64,000 nucleotides of DNA from Varroa destructor. Taxonomy: Eukaryota > Arthropoda > Arachnida > Mesostigmata > Varroidae. The translations under genes were made by a program, and so were the position numbers. Shown one piece after another: positions 27,110 through 39,592 of this stretch. The stretch's first letter is position 1; each line of letters begins with the position of its first letter. The notes beneath the pieces are model-generated. The model worked only from the letters and a program-made list of their open reading frames with translations, searched no databases and had not been told where the DNA came from. The stretch covers positions 48,667,489-48,731,488 of the forward strand of contig NW_019211455.1 of the NCBI RefSeq assembly GCF_002443255.2, read 5' to 3'.

Positions 27110-27492
27110 CGGTTGGAATATTCTTTAACGTGTTTACGATTACGGTTTTTCACATATACGTAAAAATCACTATTACTTATACAATTAATAATAGACGTTA
27201 CCCAGTTGGTATTATACATTCAAACGAAGTAGCAATGTTGACATTTATTTAGGTTACTACTACATTAAAATTAAGTGATAAAATGAAACACATGTGTTTA
27301 CCAAATGTTTTTCTCTCAATTTTACGTCCGCTATCGCTGTTAGACGCTCCATTGAAGCGTTGCTAGAGTTTCAGGGCGACACGCAATATTTTACGTTTGC
27401 TACTTAATGCATAGAGGCCTACCGTGTTAGCAGATACTGGTTAATATTGCAAGATAGTAACAGCACGTTATGCGAAATAAGATGTTACTTCT
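27110..27492. other. Intergenic or 3' UTR of channel gene A
   Basis: AT-rich, nothing coding seen. No clear AATAAA close behind the stop codon. Confidence 0.4.
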
Positions 27493-27560
27493 GGGAACCA
27501 GCCGTCTGACAGCAATGTCTAATGGCAATAGCGGACATAAAACTTGAAACATTCGGTTCA
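27493..27560 (+). mobile_element. Dispersed repeat fragment, copy 2 of the 10.3-kb element
   Basis: Shares GGGAACCAGCC, TCTGACAG, ATGTCT and AAAACTTGAAACA in the same order and spacing as 10339-10400, with scattered substitutions and small gaps. The B-box head of copy 1 is not evident here, so this is the tail part or a truncated copy. Confidence 0.45.
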
Positions 27561-28114
27561 GGGACGGCACCCTGAACCTTCTATAGCTCGTCGATCGACA
27601 AATAGGATAAGTAAGTCATTTGAAATGGCTAAAAAAGGGGCAAGCTTCCGTACGTAGCATCCGAACAGAAAAAAACTCGTTTGTATAGCTCGTAGCGGCG
27701 CCTTCACCCTTCTTGAACAGATGGTGTACGAGCGGGAGCGCTTAAGACGGAAGCTTCGTCCTGCGTAACTCACTGTTCGTAACCCCTGGATTGAGCAGGG
27801 GTAGCAACTCAACGGATTGGGTAGATCCGAGTGCTATTTTTATTGCCACCATCCACCCCCTAAATAACTCATCCGCTCCCTGCGATTTACTAAATGCTTG
27901 GCCGTTTGTTTTAGAGAAATCATTAGTAACAGTAATAACACATGTATGTGGCAGTTAGGAAGTGCCTTCATTACGAAAATGAAAATTGTAAGGATATGGA
28001 GAAATTGTTCGTGAATCAATACGCTGTGCGGTTACAATATGGTAGCTCAACTTACTTCGTTATACGTGCCTTAAAGGACCTTTTGTTTCATCATCTATTT
28101 CTGGATTCCTGCAG
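27561..28114. other. Intergenic, possible 5' part of channel gene B
   Basis: Should contain the N-terminal exon of channel gene B or its promoter. No exon with the expected cytoplasmic sequence could be chosen. Confidence 0.35.
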
Positions 28115-31100
28115 TGCCTGCTAATTTCAACTATAATCGCGTGTTCAATGTCGTGTATTAAGGAACTGTATGAGTATCGGCGATTTCCTACAACCGTGTA
28201 CTACTCGCAGGCGAACATCAAGGGATCAGCCTATCCGGCAACCACCGTTTGTCTACTTGACGGGTAACCTCTGCTTTTAGTATATGCATTTAAATCACAA
28301 TATTGAAGTTTTTAGAAAAAAGAATTTATTACATCATAGCCCCTTGATTGACTGTAACTAAAGTGGGTCATTTGGGTTGCAAAATTTAACAGCAAATCAA
28401 ATTTTACTAAATGGGTCGCGTTGCTTGTTCAATACAACAAGCTGCTGGGAAAGGCCTAATTGACTTCTACTTGTGTAGTGAAACAGATCTGCCTATAGAT
28501 CTATACGCGCACTGACGAACGCTCGGCTGATACCAGATAGCCAGACAGACAGGGAGTTAGAACTGATATCTGATTACTCATTGCTTGTAACCTTTAATTC
28601 TGATCCGGAAAAGCATCAACTACAGTGACATTTGCTCGACGTACCTTCGGCAGAACTGTACGAACAGGGAACCGAATTTTGTAAGTAGTGAATGAGTAAT
28701 AAGCTTCTCATCAAGCGCCTGTCTCTGCCAATCTCGTTATCGTACCATTATAATGAATTTTGCAACTATTATTAGATTATCACAACACGTATGATTGTTT
28801 GCATGGTATAAGTGATAGTAAAAGCTGCCATAGTGCATTGGTCTTTCTTTGCTTTATAGATAAACTCTAGGTAAGGTACAGCTAATCAAACGTGAAGGCC
28901 TTATTTAAATTTTTATGTCCGGAGGAGTCGATGGTAGGCAACGACATCCTGCTCATGAAGTTTATTATCAATTTTACCTACACCGCGGACGAAATTGTCA
29001 CCGAATGCACAATGGAATCGCGTTCGGATCTGTGCGAATCATTCGACTGCGTAACGCTGTGGAATCGCACGTTCACATATGTCAAAACAGGCTCATGTTA
29101 TACGTTTGACATGACCTCTTTGCCGGACCACCCGTTCTGGAGGTGCAAGGAACAATTCAAGTATAGTAAGTGCCAGAAGACGTCCGAATTCGTCTGATAC
29201 AACAGCGTATTCTCGCTTCATCGATCATAAGCTTTATTATAGTAAACTCATAAAGGGTGGCGATCTACAGCAGGAGGATTTATTTACTCAAGCCAAACAC
29301 GTTTTCACTGCACAGACGAGAGAAGGTTTACGGTCTTAGGCAAACATTACAGGATCGCTCAAAGACTCCCACCAAGTGCAACCCTTCATTACAGGCCAGC
29401 TGTAATATAAAACGCATTCCTATCTCTAAATTTATTACACTACCACTTACCGAGTCTCCTAGTTTTTTCGACAGTTGGAAAGCTCTAGTCGATTACAAGT
29501 ATATTAGCCTTAGTCGGTGTGTGCCCTTCGCAGATCTTCGCTTCAGGGTCCACAGCTATGGAGCAAAAGATGGCGGCGGTGCCACGATGACCGCTCTGGT
29601 TCATGAACAGAATCGATACACGTCAGGCGTTATTCACTCGTTCCGATTCGAGCCTGGAAGAAAATACTACCTCACCGTTTTTCAGGTATCACTACTAATA
29701 GTTAGTATATAGTACTGTTAGTTAAACCTCGTTTGATTCACATCTTAAGAGTTTGTTTTCTGAGGACGGCTATTTTAGCGTATTTTAAAAGCATACTTTG
29801 CTTCTGGACACCTGAGTAGAGATTTTGGATGACTGTACTGTTGGGGTGGTGGGGGTCTTGCAGCATGACATCGTCTCGTTGGCAAAACCTTACGAGTCGG
29901 GCTGCGTCGACTATGAAAAAGAGGGCCTCAATTCGTCGCTCTACGAAGGACATATCATTCAAGAAGAAGAATGTTGTGAGGCATGTGTGGCCGCCACCTG
30001 GATGAAGCATTGTGGGTGCTTTTCGAAAATGTACGCAGTCAAACATCGGAGGCTCGGAATCGTCTGCGACTACGTCACCCACTGTTAGTGATCGCCATTC
30101 GATTTTCTTCTGTGTCTGCTTAGTTAACGTCGCTAATGTAGTATAGCGTTAGCATCTACTAGTGCACTATTAAACGACACAGAGTCGTTTGTAAAGCCAT
30201 CAGTTGTTTTTAACCATTTGGGCTTTTTTAACAGTCACACTCGCATTTTGACAGCTTTGCATAATATAATACACACATTATGTTACAAACACACAAGGCC
30301 GTATTTCTTGTCGCTTGCTTCTAGTGAAGTGCATAGATCGTATGATACAGAATAAGTGGTTCGTTCGCTGCCAAGAACGCTGTACCCAAGGATGCAATGA
30401 CAAGCGATACCGGGGCCTGATGCACCAGATCGGCTATCTCGAAACCGAAAACGGTGTCCCTAGGTAAGTAAAGTTAATTGCAAGCGTCACTGTAACTTGG
30501 ATAAGTTACACCCTCACCAGTACCCGAACCCTGGTCAAAATTATCCATAATATTTATTGCCACCTGAAAACAAAAACAGAGACACAGGTAGCTCTTGTCA
30601 TTAAGCTCTGATTATTCAATAGATTTTCCTTACGTTTTTAGTACGGACCACGCCGAGATCAATGTGTATCTTGCTTCAACGAACGTAAAGCAGATCACGA
30701 ATTTGGCGAAAATCAAGGTATGCCAATTAAAGCAACAAACTTCCTCTATTAATACGGTAATTCTAGCATATTATATACATATCCGATTTGTCTAAGTCAG
30801 CCTGTTTGCCTATACAGAATTAGTATTATATACAGCTCACGGCTATAACAAAACAGTTAGCTGCAAGACTTTCCGTATTTAGTTTCCACACATCGGAGGT
30901 GACAGTTAAGTTAATGTTTCCTTTACTGAACAACAGACACAGATCCTTAACTTTAAAGTTAATAATGCAGGTAACGACTACTCTATCGCAAACGTAAGCA
31001 AAACGGCCCGAAGTTAAACTTGAAAGAGACTATTACGATTTAGTCGGATAGCTGCGGTCATTACGCTCCGCTGCTTCTACTATGTGTACAGATTCATTAT

Positions 31101-31246
31101 TACTACGTCTGTTTCAGTTTTCGGACTTTGTATTCTACTTGAGTGGACACATGACCATGTGGCTTAATCTGTCCTTGTTGGGATCTGCTCCGGATGCCAT
31201 CTTCTTTCTACTGCGTGTAATAAATCAGTACGTGCTTACCTTCTAA
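28115..31246 (+). CDS. DEG/ENaC (pickpocket-like) channel subunit, gene B, 5' end not found
   Basis: Eight phase-compatible exons: 28115-28263, 28614-28680, 28898-29165, 29534-29685, 29864-30083, 30325-30463, 30642-30717 and 31118-31246. Together they code for 399 residues plus stop. The first exon follows TTCCTGCAG and opens inside TM1, so the initiating exon is missing from the model. Family hallmarks: YPATTVC after TM1, GSCYTFD, the palm segment with VHSYGAKD, KPYESGC, and cysteine blocks ECCEAC, HCGCF, RCQERC and GC. A 76-nt exon before TM2 has the same length and phase as the matching exon of gene A. TM2 is atypical: where the family has GG..GL..GxS, it reads SGHMTMWLNLS, so the first selectivity-filter Gly is Asn. 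There is also no acidic residue soon after the filter like the one in gene A. It may be a modulatory subunit or have altered permeation. Lies about 1 kb downstream of gene A in the same direction, consistent with tandem duplication. Confidence 0.85.
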
Positions 31247-33614
31247 AGTGAACGATGGCGACAAAACAGCGCCGCGCCTTCTGCAAACAGATCACAATAT
31301 TAGTGGTACGCAATACCTGGTTTCTTTAAGCAGCAAAATGAAAGGGGCTTTAAAAGTTGACCCCTTCTTGTTGCAATGCACGAGAAAGCCAAGGTAACGG
31401 TCGGCAGTCTCGTTGCTGTAGGAGCATATGTTGCATGCTTCCCACACAATGGGCAGGTAGTAGGCTCTGTTTTGAGGAAAATGTCTATTGGCGTAGAAAT
31501 CAATTAGGCGGCGTAATTAGTATTGATTAACAGAGAGTAGTAATCTCTACGGGCAAACAAATAAAGATAAGATTTCCTTACCGAATCGCTTCGTCACATT
31601 CTTTCATTCAGTATAAGGCTTCATTAGATTACGTATTTTATATAACAGATAATAGTTATAAGGTTTTATCGTTGGCTAAACTTGTATCGTCTATTGTTTT
31701 GTGAGACAGTCTCCATTGACGAAATAGGTCCTTGTCGCGTTTATTCTACTCTCTTACAATCGTGCCTCTCACAAATTCATTTGTCACTTCTCCCCAACGA
31801 AGCTATACATTGGTCACAATTCTAAAAATGTATTTTTTCTTGTTCATACGAAATGACGAAACTTACTACAATCGCTGTACACAAATATCACATCCCAACA
31901 ACAAGTTATCGTTGCGTTAGTTATCTTTACCATTTTACCATAGCACATAGCACATGATCTTTCACATATTCGAGAATCATACCTCAGATTTAGCGTATGA
32001 CCAGACGAATTTGTTACGGGAATTGCATTAGCTATTCATCAACAAACAACTCATCGGCCATAACCATATCTGATCCATTTTTCTCCCGTCGGTTTCCAAG
32101 GCAATCTAATCTTCCCAGTCGCCAAACACGTTTCATTGTTTTATACAAACAATTTTATTTAGAAATGAGACACACACACATATAGTCACATATATCCCAA
32201 TAAGTTCATGTAGCTGTAACATGGTATATCCGTTAAATTTGGTTCCGTTAAATTTCTGCTTATGACAATATATATATAGATGTACCATATCATAAGTCTG
32301 TTTTATGAAACCTGAAAGAGTTTATAACTATGGAAGCCTCCTGTGAAGGTTATCAACAGCCAATAGGACACCAACGTGTCAGCCCAAAATACCATTTCAT
32401 AACCAAAAATAGAGCGATTTTCAAAAATCAATAAAAATACGCACATGATGAACCTATATAGACTCACAATGAGAAAACCTGAGGGTGAATAGTAACTTTG
32501 TGCCAAAAATGCCACGGAAGGAATCCTTTTTCCTTTTTTTAGTTAGATTCCTGTTAAAGAGAAGACCATGCTTCACTAGTTATTTCATGTTAAGCTAGCT
32601 AAGTAGACGATCGCGAGGACAAACGATAGACGAACCACCATTTCGAAATACCGCCCTATTTTTTATAGTAGAAACAACTTCATACGAAATCATTATAGGT
32701 CTATATGGAACAATAATGATCCTTAGTTGATATCTACTATTACGTTGTCCTTTTTTTTTGTCTACCATAGCTCCTAATGAAGTTTTGCTGAGCAGTGCAA
32801 AGCCAAGTATAGCTGGATATTATAGTATCGTACGTATTCGAAATTAACTTGATCATGCGCGCCTGTCATGTTTGTCCATAATTCCCAACGGCTAATCACT
32901 TATCACCGTTACTACCAGTACCGTTTAGGCTCAGTAAGTGGTGCGTCCTAATAGCATGCTAATCGAAATCAGAAATGTGGCAGAAAAGTTTATACGTTAA
33001 TTCATAATATAGTCATGAGTAATGTTCACTAACTTCCAAAACGGTCTATACTTATTGATAAACTAGAGTCTGGATCGTTAGCTTGACTATCTGAATTGAT
33101 TATGCCAGTGATGGTATGGTGATGCGCCTGTACAAGCATCGAAACTGCGACAAAAACTGCAGAACGGTAAAAAAGAACGTACTAGTCTCCTCAGTCCTCT
33201 CCTAATATTCGACCAAACAAGAAATACGATTAAGTGTGTGTGTGTGTATTATACATAATAAAAATACAGAGACAAACCGTTTTTGAAAATTGTCTGTATT
33301 TACGAAGAGACTTGCCTCTGGGTTTACTAACTGCGTCGGTTGCCGTGCGAGGCATGCCATGTCTCATCAGATCACGCTGGGCTGTTTTTTTCTTTAAAAC
33401 TATGGGCTTAATCAAGCTTTTATGTACGACAAACACCTCATTAGAAGTCCTCCCAGCCAGTTGTTTTAACTAGTCAATAAAATCCATCAAACAAACAACT
33501 TCACTAGCACTGAAAAGTCTTTCCAAGAAGGGAACCTCTGGCAAACGACAGCTTTAATATCAACGTACAATGCAGTTATGACTCTCGTTTTTTATGTCAA
33601 CCTGTTCTTACAAC
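31247..33614. other. Intergenic between channel gene B and gene E (convergent)
   Basis: AT-rich, no gene recognised. Holds the 3' UTRs of two convergent genes and a short (TG)n run at about 33234-33247. Confidence 0.45.
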
Positions 33615-34596
33615 TCACAACAACATCGAAGATGTGACACGTCGTGATGCGCTGCCTACGCACAGTTGTTGATAAAGCGTTTCGCAATCGGACGTCGGCC
33701 ACAATCGCACCGTAACTGGCAATTCAATGTCACCTTTACCATACAGAGTCCCCTCGAAACCAAGTAATGTTATCGGATCGAAGGATTCATCATAAAACAC
33801 TTTTCGATATTTCCGCCGGAACAAAGCTCGCAAGCCAGTGGCACGTTCGCGAATATAAACCGTCACATGCATTGGACAAGACGGGTCTATCGGGACCTGC
33901 AGGATTACCTGACTACTTTCGCGCACGTCCTCGGGCTCAAGGTCGGCGTACACCTTTGTCGAACCTGTCACCGAGGTGATCGTTATTGCAGTCGTTACCT
34001 GTAAGCGTAAAGCAACAGTACATTTTCTCTCCAGGTATACGAAAGGCAAACGAGCCAGGGAATGGAGATCACTACTTTAGAAAGGTGATACTTGCGTACT
34101 ATTTATCAGCAGCCACAAAGAAACATCACGTACCTTGTATCATGGCCATTCGATAGCCTTTATCGAGATCAAGCAATAGATGTGGCTGGGCACAATAGCA
34201 CCCGCTGATGTCGACGTTTAGCCACTTAGGTAATAGGTCCATCATCTTTGATAAAATCTTGCGAACTGCTTTGCTCTCTCGTTGAGCCACCCCAATTCCC
34301 TTATAGATATACTTTTCGAGATGCAGTCTTCCATCTGAGCGCGTATACTCGCGAAACCATCGTTTGAAATATTTCGTCGCCGACATTGCATCGTCCAACG
34401 CGCTCAGCAGGTCATCTCCGTCTTTCATTGGCTTCACATGTTTGTATTGGTTACCAAGAGCTACATCGATTTGCGCCAAAAGCAACTCCACCCGTAGTCG
34501 TAGGCATTCGCGTTCATCCCTGTCCAGTTCAAGAATACAAGTCTCGAGTACCGCAATTCGCTTTTCGGTATTTGTCCACGTGTATGTGGTGGGCAT
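33615..34596 (-). CDS. Unknown two-exon family protein, gene E
   Basis: Minus-strand exons 34596-34134 and 33964-33615 join in phase 1 (CAA G / GT TCG), giving 270 residues. It starts at the first ATG of the frame (MPTTYTW). It aligns with gene D along its whole length: LRVELLL, NQYKH, FREY, ESKAVRKILSK, GCYCAQP, then LQVPIDP, VTVYIRE, DESFDP, LLGFEG, KGDIE and VRLWPT. The tail after the last block is short. Gene E lies beyond the two channel genes and in the opposite direction to C and D, so the family brackets the channel pair. As in its relatives, there is no signal peptide or membrane helix, so a soluble intracellular protein is likely. The intron is 169 bp and sits between the helical and the beta-rich half. 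I do not recognise the family and no catalytic motif is apparent. Confidence 0.8.
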
Positions 34597-37500
34597 TGCG
34601 TCTGCGTGTTTTAGTTAGAAAAGAAACTGTCCACAAAACATCCAAATAACTATAAATGAACCGCAATCCCGTGCTTCGTTATCGCTCGGCAAATCTACCC
34701 ATTTCGTTAGTCGGTTGGGTTGAGTGTTATCGCATAATGTATGTGCTAGTCAAATGCTGGTGTGTGTGTGTATGTGTGTGTGATTTTGCCGGTTTCTCTC
34801 CGCCTGACTGATCTGAGATGTAGCGTTAGATGAAACCATGAGGATGCAATTGTGTGCGTATACAACTTCCCTGTATAACGATTTTCAGCTCTAATTTACA
34901 GCAAAGCATGATATGAACTTTTGTTTCCATACTAAATGGATAAAATTTCTCATTTTATGGTATGGGTCGCACAAAAAACTAGGATTTAATAACATATATT
35001 TACGATAGTTTTTTTCATGAGCAGGTCTGAGATGAGGTAATGGGCGAAACCTCAGAGAGAACTTCGGGCACAGTGTCGCATAGCATTAGCTAAAACGGAG
35101 TCTCGGCAAAAAGGAAGACGTTAACAGAGATGCATCTGTCTATCTGAATCTTGTTTATAAGTAAATTCGGGCACCGCTTAAGGAACACACGGGTGACGTG
35201 TCATTTTAGTTCTAACTCCACGAAATGATCTATATACAGGCTCCTAGTTCACAGTCTGTTGCCTAGCAGAACATCCAACCAGAGCCTCAATCGATGTTTA
35301 CCCCTCATTAGAATATTGATATTATATTACATTTTAACATTAGGCCCGTTCAGTGGTTATTCTGCGTTGCCTATATGTGCTGAGAACACGGCGCATTGGA
35401 AGTTACCTCGCTGATGAAAGGACCATACAGAGACCGCTGCGGTGCGTATAGGTTCTCTTTAACAATGATTTTGCTTAACAATAAGATCGATGTTGAACAG
35501 ACTACTTGACATAGGGAAGCTAATATAATAGTTCAAATTAAATTAAAAAAAAAAGTAAGCATATACCTGAATCTGAAATATATAAAATACGAAACACCTT
35601 CTTGTCAGTAACTTTTTGCGACTTTTTTTAATTTTTTGTAATTTATCTATTTGGCTGCTATAAAAACTGACTTTTGCCAGTTTTCCACGTCATTTTTTGT
35701 ACCGATTTTAACATGTGTCAAAATGTATGATAGGATATGTTATAAACTATGCGCTGCTTAGTCAAGGCATTACTCTTCATTTTCACTTGGTTACGTCATA
35801 GACGACGTGGTGAATACTATTAGACGAAAAAGATTAGTGTACAATGACGTTACGGGCTAGTCCTTGTGTTGTCATCGATGTACATTTGACTCGACAAAAC
35901 TCCGCCGTCACACTCCGACCGAATATCGAAGTGTTTTCCCGTTACCTACAAAACATGCATTTTTCGGTTGGTCACCGTTGGTACCCTACCGTGCTTAACA
36001 GATAAAACCTGGTTTCTCTCGCTCTAGGCAAGTGCCCCTTCGAAATCGCATTCATCTCAAGAATTAGCTTACTTAACAGCTATGCCATTAGCATACTAAG
36101 GATCTGGCGCAGTGTCAAATTGAAGAGTTCTGAATTGGCTAACGCTTTACCACTAAGTACTTCAAGGTCAATCCTTGGAGATGAAAATTTCTATGGAACT
36201 ACTTTTTAACTTAGTAACCTAAGCCTCCATTCCATGCTGAGTGAGCAACTAGCAAAGCCGTTGCAAGCCTGCAAGAAAAAACGCCGAACTAAGAGCTGCC
36301 GATCGATTCTGACCTAGACGGGGCTCATACAAAAAGCAATCTATTCCATGTACTGGTGAAAATTTTATGGTATTGCGTTTTTAATTTCGATGAAATCGGG
36401 CGTCTCAGGCCATTGACCGGCGCATCCGGGTTTTTTGATTTGATTTTTCTTTTATTTGTTCGCCACAAATGCACAAAGACACTATAAGCAGTTTGGGCTT
36501 GGACATGTGACTACCTACGGTGAACGCTACACACGAGAAGCACATGGTTATTGGTCGGAGTTCATTGTCCACGCACATGTCTACTTTTTGTTTATTTTCC
36601 TTTAGAAAATTTCGACACGTCCTTTACTTGATTGCAGTGAAAATGTATCTGTAGCACGGTCGGCTTAGATAAAAAGTAGCGGATGCGCAAACCTGTTTAT
36701 GTTACAGAACAGAAATTTGTGCGACGTAAAACAGCTACGGAGCGATTTTAACGCGTACTTGAGTCAATAACTTGTGCATAGTTCAGTATATGGTATCGAC
36801 TAAAATGATCTTCAGAAGGGCTTTTGCACTAAATAGCGCCTTTGAATAAAGACCTTTTTATTCGACGTTTCGACTTGGATCGCAAATGGCAAAGTTTTTC
36901 ACCGCGGTAAAAAAAATAAAAACGTAAAATATCTCTCCAATATTCGCGCAACCTGTTACAGTATATTGTTCACGATTATAGCAGCTCTGCTTTATTATTC
37001 CTTACGACCCTTGCCAAAGCTAGGATTCTAATACTTAGCATAACCGTCACTTAGTCACTTTCCTCATTAGTTTATATATTAATCGAGTTTCTTCCAATTA
37101 TTTAACCTCGCGAACTGCTCTAGCCTACGTTCGCGTTCGACATAATTTATCGGCATTTATAGGAATGACACAACTTTTGTCAAAAGCAATTTACATAATT
37201 CATTGTATATTCTTCCATTCCATCTCCCATTTTCTGCATGTTTTTGTAGATAATAGGTCACACATTATTTCTAAACGGTTTTTTTTTGTTGTGTTTGCAG
37301 TTTTCTCGTCTATTTTTTCACGTTTTACGTTCTTGCCGTCAATACTATCGCGTCGCCGTCTCATCGGAAGAATATAGTACAATAAATATCGTCAAAAAAA
37401 GACTCGTAGACGGTCGCGTTCGTATGACGCGAAGTAGCAATACGTTCTAGCAATAATCTAATATAATCGATAAAAATCAACCTAGCGATGGTTTTTCTCT

Positions 37501-38155
37501 ATCAGACTGTCCTCTTGTCGTTACATAAGTATACTTGCCTGAATATAGCGTTTCTGTTTTTAACTTGAATTATAAATGTTTTCATTCCTGCCTTATACTT
37601 ATCATTTGCGACCTCCTATAGGTAGGTAAAAATGTTATTCTTGTCACGACGGTTAAACAAGCGTCTCCATATTTTCAGCTGACACTGCGCCTGTTATGGT
37701 CGTGTCTGGCTGGTATGTGTGCTCGAAGTGTTTCTGTGCGAAGCGATCAGTGCTTCAAAGGCGTCAGTACGTTGTTTTTCTTTCTAGAAGCAATTAATAC
37801 AAAGAAGTTGAACCTCTCCCGCTCGATATGAAACGCGTATATGATAATGTTAATGATTGCTTGAAATATGTTTCTTGCCGTCGATATTCTGTCGTCACTT
37901 TCCTCATTAGTTTATATCCTTGCTTTACAGAATTTTACGTTTGTGATTTTTCTGCTAGCATACGAGTTACTCACAGCTCTGTCCATACGTTTCGTACTGC
38001 TAGAGCCCCTGAGATTATTTTCGTATTTCGTTATTACTGTTTATGTCGACATGCAAATGTTTCAAATCTATCGCTGTCGTCGTATTCATTATTACACGCA
38101 TAATTTAACACTTAAAAACAATGTGTGTTTCTGTTATAATCAGAACGTTCCTGGT
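34597..38155. other. Intergenic, no gene recognised
   Basis: AT-rich. The stretch just above 34596 is the likely promoter of gene E, and (TG)n is present at about 34760-34782. The remaining short ORFs have no domain I know. Confidence 0.45.
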
Positions 38156-38207
38156 AATAAAAACACGTAATAAAAAAAAAAACATTTTTTGATTACGTGT
38201 TTTTATT
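38156..38207. repeat. Perfect 16-bp inverted repeat with AATAAA in both arms
   Basis: The left arm AATAAAAACACGTAAT (38156-38171) and the right arm ATTACGTGTTTTTATT (38192-38207) are exact reverse complements with a 20-base A/T-rich loop that can pair further. Each strand therefore reads AATAAA at the outer edge of its 5' arm. It could be a bidirectional polyadenylation/termination site between convergent transcripts, or a small hairpin element. It lies about 1.4 kb past the TPD52 stop codon on the minus strand. Confidence 0.75.
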
Positions 38208-39592
38208 CGTGTACACATGCATATACTACATAGTTCCCTTAAGATCTGTCGGTCGACATAAGTGTCTGCTGTTTAGTCTGGGGCGCTATGCAATATGTTA
38301 TCTTCCACTATCTGCCATTAGATGACACTCTAAATTATGTGAAAGTTATTCGATTAATCTTACGATTGTGGAAAATAGAAGAACAGCGTTGGATTACTGC
38401 CTAGCCGAATCCTGCTTTTAATATTGTTCCGGATTCAGTCCGGTGTATTCAGAAAGGCTAAATAAATTATCGACTGACAGCAAACCCGAAAGACAACAAT
38501 GTAGTTTATAACACCTTCTTTCGCGTACAACATCGCATTTGTGAATATTCACTAAAGACGAAGGCTTCGCTCTTTATTTAATTATTCCCATGTCACATAT
38601 ATATATAAAAAGGTCCAAGTGACAGACTTTACATGAGTATGATAATCCTTGTTTCAATGCTACGTTTGAAGAATTCTCCAATTTTCACAAACCGGAACCT
38701 TGTTTCCATAATTTAGATCTACTAATAATGCTTCATACCGCGTGATCGGATGAGTGCTCTCACATGCGTACACGTAATGCGTGAATCGCCTCGCACTGGA
38801 ACTTTGTTTTCCTTTTGTCGGCTCCGTGCACGACATTACACTTTGTTTCTATATTTGTTCCCAAAGATGATTCACGAACCCGACAGCACAGCAGCTTTTT
38901 GTCCATTGAGAGTTAAGAGGAGTTTAGACTAATAACACAATGATAATAAATGTACAACAGAGATAGAACGTCTCACATTTGCGCTCTTTTTTGTCGACTA
39001 ATGAGAGATTCAAAATAACATACTTGGTGTCAACTTACTCAGCGAAAAAATTCTATTTTTTTGCCATTTCTTAATCCGTTCATGTATAGCTAGATATTCC
39101 TCTTAAATGAAAACAAATAGATATATCTTTTACATAAATACGTGCGATATGCCCAAATGTAATCGTTTTCGCTTTTATATTAAATTTATTTCCGTTGTCA
39201 ATAGGTACTTGACCCTGAGCTCTTCTTGACTCTAAAAAACCTGTGTCGTAAAAACACTTCTTTCACAATATAATTCTATCTTGATTCCTCCACCTGCAGT
39301 AACTACATCTTACGTTACGCCCTGTCTATTGTTATCGTTCGCTCCGAGACGTCTTCTACAGTACTTGCTACTTTTCTCTCTTACTTAGCGAAATGAAAGG
39401 CCAACGAAACGTAGGTTAGTAAGTCGTTCTGTAACGGTAATCATCCACCTTTCAACTATTCGGCAACACTGTCTCCTTTCCTAACACATTATATCTAATG
39501 GTAGACTATTTTATATAGATTTATGTATTTGTATGTAAATATATTTGTATATATGTTTGGAAGTGCCAATCGTAGGAAACCTGCTTGACGAT
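38208..39592. other. Probable 3' UTR of the TPD52 gene and intergenic DNA
   Basis: AT-rich, no ORF of note. The end of the transcript is not clear from sequence alone. Confidence 0.35.
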
